DNA of 64,000 bases from Flagellimonas sp947499585 (GTDB taxonomy: Bacteria; Bacteroidota; Bacteroidia; Flavobacteriales; Flavobacteriaceae): contig NZ_CP138995.1 in NCBI RefSeq assembly GCF_044596045.1, positions 2,294,001 to 2,358,000 on the forward strand. Direction: 5' to 3'. Positions 7,305 to 16,291 of the stretch are shown in pieces. The position numbers and the translations under genes are program-made. Position 1 is the first letter of the stretch. Every line of letters begins with the position of its first letter. The notes under the pieces are model-generated. The model made no database searches, had not been told where the DNA came from, and saw only the letters and a program-made list of their open reading frames with translations.

Positions 7305-8753
7305 CTAATAGTAGGTATAGCGTCTTACTTTGGCGATGTACTTTGCAAGTCTAATTACCTGATGGGAATATCCATATTCATTATCATACCATATGTAAAG
7401 CACTATACTTTTTCCGTCAGCAGATACCAAAGTGGCCTTGCTGTCATAAATTGATGGGGCAGAAGCTCCAACAATATCAGAAGATACAAGTTCATTGCTA
7501 AGGGAGTATTGTATTTGTTCCACTAAATCACCTTCCAGGGCGTACTTCTTTAAAATGGTATTGATGCTCTCTTTAGAGGTTTTATTCTTTACCTCAAGGT
7601 TCAAAATTGCTAGGGAGCCATTGGGAACGGGAACACGGATAGCGTTGGATGTTAATTTTCCTTTTAAAGACGGTAATGCTTTGGCCACTGCCGCACCAGC
7701 TCCAGTTTCCGTAATAACCATATTTAGTGCCGCGGCACGTCCTCTTCGGTATTTGCTATGCATATTATCTACCAAATTTTGGTCATTGGTATATGCGTGA
7801 ATAGTTTCTAAATGCCCCTTTTTAATTCCAAGCGAATCTTCAATAACTTTTAAAATAGGGGTAATTGCGTTTGTGGTGCATGACGCAGCGGAGTAGATTT
7901 TGGTCTTGTCAGGGTCAAACTTATTATGGTTTACTCCGTGTACAATATTTGGAACTTCTTTTCCAGGAGCGGTAAGTAAAACTCTATTGGCCCCTTTGGC
8001 TTCCAAATGTCTTGAAAGTGCTGTTTTATCTCTAAAAGCACCTGTATTGTCTATAATTAATGCGTTATAGATGCCATACTTTGTGTAATCTATGTCTTCA
8101 GGTTTTGCAGCATTGATAAACCTAACCGTTGTGCCGTTTATAACAAGGGCTTTATTTTCCGCGTCAACATCTACCGTCCCCTTAAATTGACCATGTACAG
8201 AATCTGTTTTTAATAGAGCTGCTCTTTTTTCCAATATCTCTTGAGTTGCCTCACCTCTCACAACAACAGCTCTAAGCCTTAATTGGCTACCTCTGCCGGT
8301 TTTTGCCATAAGCTCCCGGGCAACCAATCTTCCAATTCTTCCAAAACCATAAAGAACCACATCTTTTGGTTTAATTTCTTTTGAAGACTGGGCATCTTTG
8401 AGCTTTTCTATAACAAAAGCCTTTACATTGAGATGAGTATTATCATCTGAGTGATATTCATAGGTAAGCTTTCCAATATCTAGTTTGGCAGGTGGTAAAT
8501 TGATGTCGTTTATGGCGCGAAGAATCTCAACAGAATCAAAGATCGAGATGGGTTTTTGAACAAATTCACCCGCATATTCATGTAAATTGATGATATCACT
8601 TACATTTTTATCAATGATTTGATTTTTGAAAAGGACAACTTCAATGGCCTTATCGTACCAAAGATCACTAATGATTTTAATGAACTCTGTTGTTGCTTTT
8701 CTTCTATCGGATTGGAAAGCAAGTTCTTTTTCGTAAGACTTAATATCGCTCAT
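7305..8753 (-). CDS. gapA: Glyceraldehyde-3-phosphate dehydrogenase, long form
   Basis: Catalyses the NAD(P)-dependent phosphorylating oxidation of glyceraldehyde 3-phosphate in glycolysis or its reverse in gluconeogenesis. The Rossmann motif GFGRIGR follows a family-specific N-terminal extension of about 140 residues, and the catalytic cysteine is in SAASCTTN. At 482 residues it is the long Bacteroidota form rather than the usual 330. The frame is open to 8843, but the ATG at 8753 (MSDIKSYEKELAF) is preferred: it matches family starts, a TAATTTTG -7 box lies at 8796-8789, and the upstream frame runs through the htrA terminator. Confidence 0.95.
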   Translation of the reverse strand: MSDIKSYEKELAFQSDRRKATTEFIKIISDLWYDKAIEVVLFKNQIIDKNVSDIINLHEYAGEFVQKPISIFDSVEILRAINDINLPPAKLDIGKLTYEYHSDDNTHLNVKAFVIEKLKDAQSSKEIKPKDVVLYGFGRIGRLVARELMAKTGRGSQLRLRAVVVRGEATQEILEKRAALLKTDSVHGQFKGTVDVDAENKALVINGTTVRFINAAKPEDIDYTKYGIYNALIIDNTGAFRDKTALSRHLEAKGANRVLLTAPGKEVPNIVHGVNHNKFDPDKTKIYSAASCTTNAITPILKVIEDSLGIKKGHLETIHAYTNDQNLVDNMHSKYRRGRAAALNMVITETGAGAAVAKALPSLKGKLTSNAIRVPVPNGSLAILNLEVKNKTSKESINTILKKYALEGDLVEQIQYSLSNELVSSDIVGASAPSIYDSKATLVSADGKSIVLYIWYDNEYGYSHQVIRLAKYIAKVRRYTYY

Positions 8754-8788
8754 AGATTCTGGTTGAATTATTGTTTTTAAATTCTCGG

Positions 8789-8796
8789 CAAAATTA
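8789..8796 (-). promoter_or_regulatory. -7 promoter box of gapA
   Basis: TAATTTTG on the minus strand, a match to TAnnTTTG, 35 nt before the ATG at 8753. Predicted start near 8783. I found no convincing TTG at the -33 distance. Confidence 0.45.
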
Positions 8797-8832
8797 GATA
8801 TTTCAAACGTTTTCGTAAAGGATTTAGTGAAT

Positions 8833-8864
8833 AAAAAAAGCACCTTAAGAAAGGCGCTTTTTTT
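8833..8864 (-). terminator. Rho-independent terminator of htrA
   Basis: Stem 8839-8846 with 8851-8858. The one non-Watson-Crick position is a G-U wobble on the minus-strand RNA but an A-C mismatch on the plus strand, so it is built for the minus strand. A long U-run follows. It lies 20 nt beyond the htrA stop. Confidence 0.8.
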
Positions 8865-8883
8865 GATGCTTTTTCAATACTTT

Positions 8884-10275
8884 TTATTGAAGGATAAGAC
8901 GTTCTTTTTCTCCTTTTTCATTAATCATGGTAAAGCTTGTTCTGCCATATTTGGAAATTTCACTAAAAAGTGTTTTGGCATCATCGATATCTTTGATTTC
9001 CTTGTCGTCAACCTCAGTGATCACTTTGTTTTTTAGATTATACCTGCCATAACCTTCTGGCACGTCAATGATTTTAACCCCTTGCTTTACTCCAAATGCC
9101 TTTTTATCTTCTTTGGATAGGTTTCTAACCAGAAACCCAGTATTAGGCAAGATTATAGTTTGTTGTTTTTTGAGTGTTACTCTTTTGGAAACTCTTTTAC
9201 CATCTCGATCTACAACTACCTCAATTACATCCCCTGGTCTTTTAGAAGAAAGGTATCCAGTTAGTTCAGAGAATTTCCTAACTAATATGTCGTCAACTTG
9301 TTTAATGACATCTCCAGTCTGCAGTCCGGCTTCTTCGGCCCCAGAATCTTCGCTAACTTGTGAGATATATACCCCTTCTATTTCGTTCAATCCGAGTTCC
9401 ATTGCTTCTCTGGAGTTTATATTGGCTGCTGAGATACCCAATCGGCCACGTTGTACATTCCCAAATTCCATGATATCCTCGATGACTTTTTTTGCTATGT
9501 TGCTAGGTACTGCAAAAGAATATCCCACATAAGATCCTGTCTGAGATGTAATTGCTGTATTTATTCCAATCAGGTCTCCATTGGTATTTACCAGGGCGCC
9601 TCCACTATTTCCTGGGTTAACCGCTGCATCTGTTTGTATAAAGGATTGGTTTCTTCCTAATGATCTGGCTTTTGCGCTTACAATTCCCGCGGTTACTGTA
9701 GAAGTAAGGCTAAAGGGATTCCCTACTGCAAGGACCCATTCACCAATTTTGGCATTATCGGAATCACCAAAAGCCAAATAGGGTAACGGCTTGTCCACAT
9801 TTATCTTTAAAAGAGCTATGTCCGAATCCGCATCCGCCCCAATAACTTCAGCTTCATAAGTCCTTTTATTGTTTAAAGTAATCTCCAATTGACTAGCCTG
9901 TGCTATCACATGATTATTGGTGACTATAAAACCGTCTGGTGAGATGATAACTCCGGATCCTGTACCAATTTGGGGAGTTTGCTTGCGTTCAGATCCATAA
10001 AAGAAGTCAGCAAGGTTATTTGAACTTTTGTTGATTGTTAAGTTTTTAACATGTACCACGGCGTTTACCGTTTTTTCCGCCGCAATGGTAAAATCAATTT
10101 CGTTGATTCCAGCTCCTTTTGCAGAAGTAGATAAGGTGCTTGTGCTCAAGAATGGAGTTTCTTGATCTGCAGCAACCCATTTATACGTGTCTTTTTCAAA
10201 AAATAATTTATAGGCTCCTAAAGTAATTGCGCCTGCAAATAGCGATACAATAAACAAACTGGCTATTCTCTTCAT
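8884..10275 (-). CDS. htrA: HtrA/DegP-type periplasmic serine protease (Do-like)
   Basis: Envelope protein quality control: degrades or refolds misfolded periplasmic proteins. The 463 residues contain an N-terminal membrane anchor or uncleaved signal (4-26), a trypsin-like domain with His122 (TNNHVI), Asp152 (DADSDIALLKI) and Ser224 (VNPGNSGGALVN), a PDZ domain at about 280-370 (AGLQTGDVIKQVDD) and a degenerate second PDZ at about 385-455. All three catalytic residues are present, so it should be active. It diverges from dapF; a TAATTTTG box lies 32 nt upstream of the ATG. Confidence 0.96.
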   Translation of the reverse strand: MKRIASLFIVSLFAGAITLGAYKLFFEKDTYKWVAADQETPFLSTSTLSTSAKGAGINEIDFTIAAEKTVNAVVHVKNLTINKSSNNLADFFYGSERKQTPQIGTGSGVIISPDGFIVTNNHVIAQASQLEITLNNKRTYEAEVIGADADSDIALLKINVDKPLPYLAFGDSDNAKIGEWVLAVGNPFSLTSTVTAGIVSAKARSLGRNQSFIQTDAAVNPGNSGGALVNTNGDLIGINTAITSQTGSYVGYSFAVPSNIAKKVIEDIMEFGNVQRGRLGISAANINSREAMELGLNEIEGVYISQVSEDSGAEEAGLQTGDVIKQVDDILVRKFSELTGYLSSKRPGDVIEVVVDRDGKRVSKRVTLKKQQTIILPNTGFLVRNLSKEDKKAFGVKQGVKIIDVPEGYGRYNLKNKVITEVDDKEIKDIDDAKTLFSEISKYGRTSFTMINEKGEKERLILQ

Positions 10276-10306
10276 AATTCAATAATAATTTAACATTAAG
10301 CTTTAA

Positions 10307-10314
10307 CAAAATTA
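10307..10314 (-). promoter_or_regulatory. -7 promoter box of htrA
   Basis: TAATTTTG on the minus strand 32 nt upstream of the htrA ATG, matching TAnnTTTG. No clear -33 TTG. Confidence 0.45.
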
Positions 10315-10383
10315 GGTGAATTCAGTTTTAGCTTGATTAGTTTAACTCGTTTTTAACTACAAAAAATTCCTTAAAGAATACTC

Positions 10384-10391
10384 TATATTTG
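10384..10391 (+). promoter_or_regulatory. -7 promoter box of dapF
   Basis: TATATTTG, matching TAnnTTTG, 17 nt before the ATG at 10409. Transcription starting near 10397 would exclude the in-frame TTG at 10397 as a translation start. Confidence 0.5.
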
Positions 10392-10408
10392 TTCCTTTGC
10401 AAGCAATT

Positions 10409-11182
10409 ATGGTACTACAATTTTTCAAATATCAAGGTACGGGCAATGATTTTGTGGTTATTGATAATAGACAAGAGCTTTTCCCCAAAAACAATACCAA
10501 ATTGATTGCCAAACTATGTGACAGGAGGTTTGGTATTGGCGCAGATGGACTTATTTTACTGGAAAATGATGTAGAATCTGATTTCAAAATGGTTTATTTT
10601 AATTCTGATGCAAGCCAAAGTATGTGTGGCAATGGCGGTAGATGTGCAGTGGCTTTTGCAAAATACTTGGGTATTATAGTTTCCGAGACCACCTTCAATG
10701 CTATTGACGGTTTACACTTTGCAAGTATCGAAGGAGATATTGTAAATCTCAAGATGAACAATGTAAAAGAAGTAAAAGAAAAACCCTTGTATAGCTTTTT
10801 GGATACAGGTTCTCCTCATCACGTGCAATTGGTTGAAAATTTAAATGATTTGAATGTGCAGATTGAAGGTGCGAAATTGCGCTATGGTCTTTATGGGGAA
10901 TCTGGGAGTAATATTAACTTCGTGAAACAATCGGATAAGGACACTTTTGATGTAAGAACGTACGAGCGAGGGGTTGAGGATGAGACATTGTCATGTGGAA
11001 CGGGAGTTACAGCGGTTGCTCTGGCAATGCACAAACAAGGAAAAACAGAATCCAACAGCGTAAATGTTAATACTCAAGGAGGCGTACTTACAATCAATTT
11101 TGCACAACAAAATGGATCGTATACTGATATTTTTTTAAAAGGACCTGCTAAACAAGTATATAAAGGAGAGATCGAATGCTAA
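10409..11182 (+). CDS. dapF: Diaminopimelate epimerase
   Basis: Interconverts LL- and meso-diaminopimelate for lysine and peptidoglycan synthesis by a two-cysteine proton relay. Both catalytic cysteines are present: Cys73 in SMCGNGGRC and the second in LSCGTGVTAVAL. The N-terminal signature FFKYQGTGNDFVVIDNR is canonical. At 257 residues it is slightly shorter than the roughly 275 of E. coli DapF, as usual in Bacteroidota. The ATG at 10409 is chosen over an in-frame TTG at 10397. It overlaps the following acetyltransferase gene by 7 nt. dapA occurs separately at 28.2 kb. Confidence 0.97.
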   Translation: MVLQFFKYQGTGNDFVVIDNRQELFPKNNTKLIAKLCDRRFGIGADGLILLENDVESDFKMVYFNSDASQSMCGNGGRCAVAFAKYLGIIVSETTFNAIDGLHFASIEGDIVNLKMNNVKEVKEKPLYSFLDTGSPHHVQLVENLNDLNVQIEGAKLRYGLYGESGSNINFVKQSDKDTFDVRTYERGVEDETLSCGTGVTAVALAMHKQGKTESNSVNVNTQGGVLTINFAQQNGSYTDIFLKGPAKQVYKGEIEC

Positions 11183-11709
11183 GCTTAAAAGGGGCGCAAA
11201 TTTATTTAAGGGCTTTAGAGCCAAAAGATTTGGACTTTCTTTACCAATTGGAAAACGATACCTCCATATGGGAGATTAGCGGTACGTTAAAACCTTATTC
11301 AAAAAAAGTGCTCCAGCTCTATTTAGAAAATACACATAGAGACATTTACGATGTAAAACAACTGCGATTGTGCATATGTAATCATAGTGATGACTGCATT
11401 GGTTTAATAGATTTATTTGATTTTGATCCCAAAAATAGAAGAGCAGGAATAGGCATTGTGATTACAAAGACAGAAGATAGAAATAAAGGGGTGGGCGCGG
11501 AAGCGATTTCACTTCTATGCGATTATGCCTTTTCAATCCTTGACCTTCACCAACTATATGCTAATATTCTGGAAGAAAACAAATCCAGCATTCATCTATT
11601 TGAAAAACTTGGTTTTGATAAAATAGGAGTGAAAAAGGAATGGATCAGAACCAATAGTGGTTTTAAAAATGAAATAATTTTCCAAAAAATAAATTCCAAT
11701 GTATCTTAA
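11176..11709 (+). CDS. GNAT-family acetyltransferase, RimJ/RimL-like
   Basis: A 177-residue GNAT protein resembling ribosomal-protein-alanine or spermidine acetyltransferase-type enzymes (acetyltransf_3 group). The start IYLRALEPKDLDFLYQLEND, the acetyl-CoA loop RNKGVGAEAISLLCDYAF at about residues 100-117 and LEENKSSIHLFEKLGF are typical. Substrate unknown. It overlaps dapF by 7 nt and mltG by 11 nt, so translation of the three genes is probably coupled. Confidence 0.88.
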   Translation: MLSLKGAQIYLRALEPKDLDFLYQLENDTSIWEISGTLKPYSKKVLQLYLENTHRDIYDVKQLRLCICNHSDDCIGLIDLFDFDPKNRRAGIGIVITKTEDRNKGVGAEAISLLCDYAFSILDLHQLYANILEENKSSIHLFEKLGFDKIGVKKEWIRTNSGFKNEIIFQKINSNVS

Positions 11710-12742
11710 AAAAGTACTTTGGGCAGCCGCCCTTCTAGGACTCTTAATCTTTGGTTTTATAGCCTATCAGATTTATAGCGCTATTTTTAGCCCAAACACC
11801 CAGTTTAATAATGACGAAGCTTTTGTTTACATACCTTCAGACGCTACTTTTTCAGAAGTAAAATCAAATTTAGATCCTTTATTAAAAGATATATCAACAT
11901 TTGAAGCGGTAGCAGAACGCAAAGGGTATGTTGCCAATGTTAAAGGTGGAAAGTTCTCTATTAGGAAGGGAATGAATAATAATGATATCATTAACTCTCT
12001 TCGCAGCAATAATATTCCAGTGAAAGTATCATTTAACAATCAAGAATCCTTGGGTGCGTTGGCAGGTAGGATATCCGAGCAAATTGAAGCAGATAGCCTT
12101 TCACTGTTACAAGCTTTTAACGACAGGGAATTTCTTAGTGAATCCAATTTCAATGATGACTCAAAATTGGGAATGTACATTCCTAACACCTATGAATTCT
12201 TTTGGAATACAAGTGCCGAAAGCTTTAGAGATAGGATGTTGAAGGAGCATCAGAGGTTTTGGAGCAAAAATCGATTGGAAAAAGCTAAAAAACTTAATCT
12301 TTCTCCTTCCCAAGTCACTTCTTTGGCGGCCATAGTTCAGAAAGAAACCGTAAAAGCTGAGGAGCGCCCTAGAGTAGCAGGGGTTTACCTTAATAGGATA
12401 AAAAAAGGAATATTGCTTCAAGCGGACCCTACCGTAATCTTTGCCATTAAGAAGGAAACTGGTAATTACGATACCATTATTAAACGAGTTCTGTATAGAG
12501 ATTTGGAAATGGACTCCCCATACAATACATATAAGTATAGCGGAATTCCTCCAGGGCCGATTACTATGCCGGATATTGCTTCCGTAGAAGCGGTTTTAAA
12601 CTCTGAAAAACACGATTATCTATATTTTGTAGCGGATGTTTCCAACTTTGGATACCATATGTTTGCCAAATCTTTGGCACAACATAACCGAAATAAACAG
12701 CAATATATCCGATGGCTTGATTCTCAAAAAGTACGTAGATAA
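11699..12742 (+). CDS. mltG: Endolytic murein transglycosylase MltG (YceG-like)
   Basis: Cleaves nascent glycan strands in the periplasm and is thought to set their length by terminating polymerisation. The 347 residues have an N-terminal transmembrane anchor (5-27), a LysM-like segment and the YceG domain with catalytic Glu in IVQKETVKAEERPRVAGVY and the downstream SPYNTYKYSGIPPGPI signature. The start overlaps the acetyltransferase gene by 11 nt. The association dapF-GNAT-mltG puts a DAP-pathway enzyme and a murein enzyme in one transcript. Confidence 0.95.
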   Translation: MYLKKVLWAAALLGLLIFGFIAYQIYSAIFSPNTQFNNDEAFVYIPSDATFSEVKSNLDPLLKDISTFEAVAERKGYVANVKGGKFSIRKGMNNNDIINSLRSNNIPVKVSFNNQESLGALAGRISEQIEADSLSLLQAFNDREFLSESNFNDDSKLGMYIPNTYEFFWNTSAESFRDRMLKEHQRFWSKNRLEKAKKLNLSPSQVTSLAAIVQKETVKAEERPRVAGVYLNRIKKGILLQADPTVIFAIKKETGNYDTIIKRVLYRDLEMDSPYNTYKYSGIPPGPITMPDIASVEAVLNSEKHDYLYFVADVSNFGYHMFAKSLAQHNRNKQQYIRWLDSQKVRR

Positions 12743-12838
12743 CACTCCTTATCGTTTATTTTCAGCGCTTTAACGTAATTTGGGCTTCATTTAAGAAAAA
12801 CTTAAGAGCTTTATAAGTGTTAAAGTAAAGTCTCCCCC

Positions 12839-12846
12839 TATATTTG
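12839..12846 (+). promoter_or_regulatory. -7 promoter box of the lysozyme-like gene
   Basis: TATATTTG, matching TAnnTTTG, 55 nt before the ATG at 12902. The element suggests transcription independent of mltG. Confidence 0.45.
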
Positions 12847-12901
12847 CCGATCAAATTTAATTTCTCTGCTTTAGAGCATTGAAATCTTAAATATGTGAGT
12901 T

Positions 12902-13546
12902 ATGAAAAGATGGATAGGTTTTGTTTTGCATCTTGCCATGATTGTAATTTTGACAAGTTTTGGTACATATACTGTAACCAAAAAGATGGACTATAAAGTT
13001 CCTGATTCGTTAAAAGTGAAAACGAACTTTGAGCCATTGGTTCTTCAAGATTCAATTAAGGCTTTTGAAGACGCTTTGATTGCCCCTCCTTTTTTAGGGA
13101 ATGCTTATAATGGCTTTAAAGAGGCTCTGGCCTTTAAGGAGTCACAAGGAAGATATGGAGTGGTCAACACTTTTGGATATCTTGGAAAATACCAATTTGG
13201 ATTAGGTACTTTAAATTTGATGGGAGTATATGATTCCAAAGAATTTTTAAATGACGCTGCACTTCAAGAAAGAACATTTGAAACCAATATTGCACGTAAC
13301 AAATGGATTTTAAGAAGAGACATTAAGCGTTTTAATGGAAAGCGCATAAGAGGAGTTCAAATTACAGAGTCGGGTATTTTGGCCGCGGCACATTTGGCAG
13401 GAGCAGGAAATGTAAAGAAGTATTTACGTTCTTATGGAAAGAATGATGTAGCAGATGCATATGGAACTAGTATCTCTTATTATATTAAGAGGTTTGCAGG
13501 ATATGATATTTCTGAGATTGAGCAAAAGAGAAACGCAAAAGTTTAG
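12902..13546 (+). CDS. Lysozyme-like exported or membrane-anchored protein
   Basis: A 214-residue protein with an N-terminal hydrophobic anchor or signal (4-24). The core at about 75-205 looks like a lysozyme/SLT-type fold: ALAFKESQGRYGVVNTFGYL has a candidate catalytic Glu, followed by GKYQFG and, near the end, AAAHLAGAGNVKKYL, a pattern seen in transglycosylases. From memory, homologues are annotated only as peptidoglycan-binding or hypothetical proteins. Muralytic activity is inferred from the motif and the mltG neighbour. A bidirectional terminator follows. Confidence 0.75.
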   Translation: MKRWIGFVLHLAMIVILTSFGTYTVTKKMDYKVPDSLKVKTNFEPLVLQDSIKAFEDALIAPPFLGNAYNGFKEALAFKESQGRYGVVNTFGYLGKYQFGLGTLNLMGVYDSKEFLNDAALQERTFETNIARNKWILRRDIKRFNGKRIRGVQITESGILAAAHLAGAGNVKKYLRSYGKNDVADAYGTSISYYIKRFAGYDISEIEQKRNAKV

Positions 13547-13567
13547 ATACTTTTTTTAGTATGATTT

Positions 13568-13599
13568 ATAAAAGCCAGGATTTAATTCTGGCTTTTTTA
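13568..13599. terminator. Bidirectional terminator between convergent genes
   Basis: Stem AAAGCCAG (13571-13578) with CTGGCTTT (13588-13595), flanked by an A-run and a T6 run, so it can work on both strands. The minus-strand methylase stop codon lies within its T-run. Confidence 0.8.
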
Positions 13600-14325
13600 T
13601 GCCTGAATGATAAATATGGTGGGTCTTTTGTTTAAATCAACATTGATTTCACTCCACTCATGAGCGATTTTAGTTTGTATAAACTCTGTTGGCAGAGTAA
13701 TGTCGCAAGCAATACATAGTCGGGTGCTCTTATGTAATACTCTTGTTAATTCTTTTAAAAGCTTATCGTTTCTATAAGGGGTTTCCATAAATATCTGCGA
13801 TTGTCCTTTCTCTCTAGAAATCCGCTCTAAATTTTTAATCATTGCTTTGCGTTCTGCGGCATCTATTGGCAAATAGCCGTTAAAAGCAAAGTTTTGTCCA
13901 TTCATACCACTGGACATCATCGCCATAAGAATAGAAGAAGGACCTACCAAAGGAACAACTTGTATTCTTTTCTCATGGGCAACCTTAATTACATCAGCAC
14001 CTGGATCTGCAATTCCTGGGCAGCCCGCTTCTGATAAAATACCCACATTAAACCCATGGATGCAAGGATCTAAATAGGTAGGAATTACTGCAGGATCTGT
14101 GAATTTGTTTAAAGGTTGAATATGTAAGCTCGGTTGTGATTTACTGGGGCTGACCTTTTTTATGAAATGACGTGCTGTCTTTTCATTTTCAACAATATAG
14201 TGGTCGGTATTTTCAATAGTCCTCTTTATGGAAATAGGAAGCACTTCCAAGGGAGCACTGTCTCCCAAAGTTGTTGGAATCAAGTAAATTTTACCTAAAA
14301 CAAGACCCGGTTTTACTTCTTCCAT
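13597..14325 (-). CDS. SAM-dependent methyltransferase, RsmI-like (tetrapyrrole methylase fold)
   Basis: A 242-residue protein of the tetrapyrrole methylase superfamily closest to RsmI, which 2'-O-methylates C1402 of 16S rRNA. The motif SEAGCPGIADPGADVI corresponds to the RsmI SDAGTPxIxDPG signature, and VPLVGPSSILMAMMSSGMNG is also typical. The N-terminal GTPLGN motif of canonical RsmI is replaced by PTTLGDSAP, and it is shorter than RsmI (about 285), so it is probably the short paralogue of Bacteroidota and its target is uncertain. It starts 4 nt after the phosphatase gene. Confidence 0.85.
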   Translation of the reverse strand: MEEVKPGLVLGKIYLIPTTLGDSAPLEVLPISIKRTIENTDHYIVENEKTARHFIKKVSPSKSQPSLHIQPLNKFTDPAVIPTYLDPCIHGFNVGILSEAGCPGIADPGADVIKVAHEKRIQVVPLVGPSSILMAMMSSGMNGQNFAFNGYLPIDAAERKAMIKNLERISREKGQSQIFMETPYRNDKLLKELTRVLHKSTRLCIACDITLPTEFIQTKIAHEWSEINVDLNKRPTIFIIQA

Positions 14326-14329
14326 TTAT

Positions 14330-14782
14330 TTAGTTTAATTTTTTAACAATTGCTTCGCAAGCGCTGTTAATCATTTGGTAGACTTCCTCAAAGCCATCAA
14401 CTCCACCGTAATAGGGGTCGGGCACCTCATTAAAGCCCAGATCCAACTCATCCAATAACAATCTAACCTTTTTTTCATCTTTTTTAGTATTGGCCAGACT
14501 TAAAATATTTATAAAATTGCTCTCATCCATGGCATAGATCAAATCAAACTTCTCAAAATCATTCTTTGAAAATTGCCTACACTTTTGAGTGCTGATATCG
14601 ATTCCGTGTTTTTTTGCCACAGCAACGGACCTTTTATCCGGCGGGTTGCCAACATGATATCCTGCAGTCCCAGAGGAATCCACAAGCACGGTATTAGAAT
14701 CAACTTTGGATTTTAATATGCCTTCGGCCAAAGGTGATCTGCAGATGTTTCCCAAGCAGACCATTAAAACTTTGGTTTTCAT
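14330..14782 (-). CDS. Low-molecular-weight protein-tyrosine phosphatase
   Basis: Dephosphorylates phosphotyrosine or small phosphoesters through a cysteinyl-phosphate intermediate. The 150 residues start with the P-loop VCLGNICRSP (Cys9, Arg15) and end with the DPYYGG loop carrying the general acid Asp, so the catalytic set is complete. The ATG at 14782 is chosen; a TTG one codon earlier is also open. It lies 13 nt downstream of dnaA and 4 nt upstream of the RsmI-like gene, and is probably cotranscribed with both. Confidence 0.93.
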   Translation of the reverse strand: MKTKVLMVCLGNICRSPLAEGILKSKVDSNTVLVDSSGTAGYHVGNPPDKRSVAVAKKHGIDISTQKCRQFSKNDFEKFDLIYAMDESNFINILSLANTKKDEKKVRLLLDELDLGFNEVPDPYYGGVDGFEEVYQMINSACEAIVKKLN

Positions 14783-14795
14783 CAAGCTAAAAAGA

Positions 14796-16220
14796 TTAAG
14801 AGAATTTTTTGCTCAGGTCTTCAATATATTTTCTGAACTGTTTATCGGTCTCAGCAAGATTATCAACTGTTTTACAAGCATGCAATACGGTAGCATGGTC
14901 TCGTTTTCCAATCTGGGAGCCGATACTGGCAAGGGAAGCTTTTGTAAATTTTTTGGCAAAGAACATAGCCAATTGCCTAGCCTGAACAATATGGCGTTTT
15001 CTAGTTTTGGATTGCAATGTTGCAACGTCCATTTCAAAATAGTCAGAAACCACTTTTTGAATATAATCAATAGAGACTTCTCGTTTAGTGTTTTTGACAA
15101 ACTTCTCTACCACTTGTTGAGCTAGTTCTAGAGTAATCTCACGTTTGTTAAAAGAGGATTGTGCTATTAATGAAATTATAGCACCTTCCAGTTCCCTGAT
15201 ATTCGATTTTATGTTCTTTGCAACATGATCGACTATGTCATCTGGCATTTCTACCCCATCACGGTACAATTTGTTCTTTAAAATAGATATTCTGGTTTCA
15301 AAATCAGGACTTTGAAGCTCGGCAGAAAGTCCCCATTTAAAGCGAGATAATAATCGTTGTTCAATATCTTGCATATCTACAGGTGCCTTATCTGATGTAA
15401 GGATAACCTGCTTTCCGTTTTGGTGCAAGTGATTGAATATATGGAAGAAAACGTCTTGAGTTCCAGATTTACCAGACAAGAATTGTACATCATCAATAAT
15501 GAGCACATCTATTAGCTGATAAAAATGAATAAAATCGTTCCTAGTATTCTTTTTTACGGATTCAATATACTGCTGTGTAAATTTTTCAGCAGAAATATAT
15601 AGTACAGTCTTTTCAGGGTACTTGTCTTTGATTTCAACTCCAATGGCATGCGCCAAATGTGTTTTACCTAGACCAACACCTCCAAAAACCAACAATGGAT
15701 TAAAAGAAGTACCGCCAGGTTTATTGGCAACCGCCATCCCGGCAGACCTTGCAAGCCTGTTAGAATCACCTTCCAAGAAATTCTCGAAATTGTAATTCGG
15801 ATTTAATTGGGATTCAATCTTTATATTTCGAATACCTGGAATCACAAATGGATTCTTCAGCTCAGGACTCTTTGAAGTAATTGGCACATCTAATTCTTGA
15901 GGGCCAACAGCAGTACGATTAGAACTTGGAATCTGTTCTGTGAACGGTTCTTTATTACCGTACTTATTTTCCATTTTGATGATGTAAATAAGTTTTGCGT
16001 TACTTCCTAGTTCCTTGGTAAGAGCCACTTTTAAAAGTTTAACATAATGTTCCTCCAACCACTCATAAAAGAATTTACTGGGTACTTGTATGCTAAGTGC
16101 TTTCTCTGTTAACTTGATAGGCTTTATAGGCTCAAACCAAGTTTTGAATGCCTGCGGTTGGATATTATCCTTGATAAAAGCCAAACAGTTGTTCCATACG
16201 GAATTTGCAGTAACACTCAT
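14796..16220 (-). CDS. dnaA: Chromosomal replication initiator protein DnaA
   Basis: ATP-dependent initiator that melts oriC. The 474 residues show the N-terminal oligomerisation domain (VWNNCLAFIKDNIQPQAFKTW), an AAA+ core with Walker A GGVGLGKTHLAHAIG and Walker B LIIDDVQFL, and the C-terminal helix-turn-helix with the DnaA-box signature RDHATVLHACKTVDNL. Here it is followed by phosphatase and methylase genes rather than dnaN/recF. No cluster of consensus DnaA boxes was seen around it; TTGTTCACA on the minus strand at about 16311-16319 is one mismatch away. Confidence 0.98.
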   Translation of the reverse strand: MSVTANSVWNNCLAFIKDNIQPQAFKTWFEPIKPIKLTEKALSIQVPSKFFYEWLEEHYVKLLKVALTKELGSNAKLIYIIKMENKYGNKEPFTEQIPSSNRTAVGPQELDVPITSKSPELKNPFVIPGIRNIKIESQLNPNYNFENFLEGDSNRLARSAGMAVANKPGGTSFNPLLVFGGVGLGKTHLAHAIGVEIKDKYPEKTVLYISAEKFTQQYIESVKKNTRNDFIHFYQLIDVLIIDDVQFLSGKSGTQDVFFHIFNHLHQNGKQVILTSDKAPVDMQDIEQRLLSRFKWGLSAELQSPDFETRISILKNKLYRDGVEMPDDIVDHVAKNIKSNIRELEGAIISLIAQSSFNKREITLELAQQVVEKFVKNTKREVSIDYIQKVVSDYFEMDVATLQSKTRKRHIVQARQLAMFFAKKFTKASLASIGSQIGKRDHATVLHACKTVDNLAETDKQFRKYIEDLSKKFS

Positions 16221-16249
16221 AAAAGTTTTTTCCTTAGTTTTTGTTGGTT

Positions 16250-16291
16250 AGCTTTAAAGCTTTAGACTAAACATCTAAGGGGAATTAGATG
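16250..16291 (-). promoter_or_regulatory. Stacked inverted repeats in the dnaA leader
   Basis: Three short inverted repeats lie end to end 30-70 nt upstream of the dnaA ATG: AGCTTTAAAGCT (16250-16261), TTTAGACTAAA (16261-16271) and CATCTAA/TTAGATG (16272-16278 with 16285-16291, 6-nt loop). They could be protein sites or leader RNA hairpins; function is not shown. Confidence 0.3.

Noticed and set aside
8754..8843. 30-codon N-terminal extension of GAPDH
   Set aside because: It overlaps the gapA -7 box and the htrA terminator, and the conserved N-terminus begins at 8753.
14706..15125. 139-codon open frame on the plus strand across dnaA
   Set aside because: It is antisense to the highly conserved DnaA C-terminal domain, has no family resemblance and is explained by dnaA codon structure.
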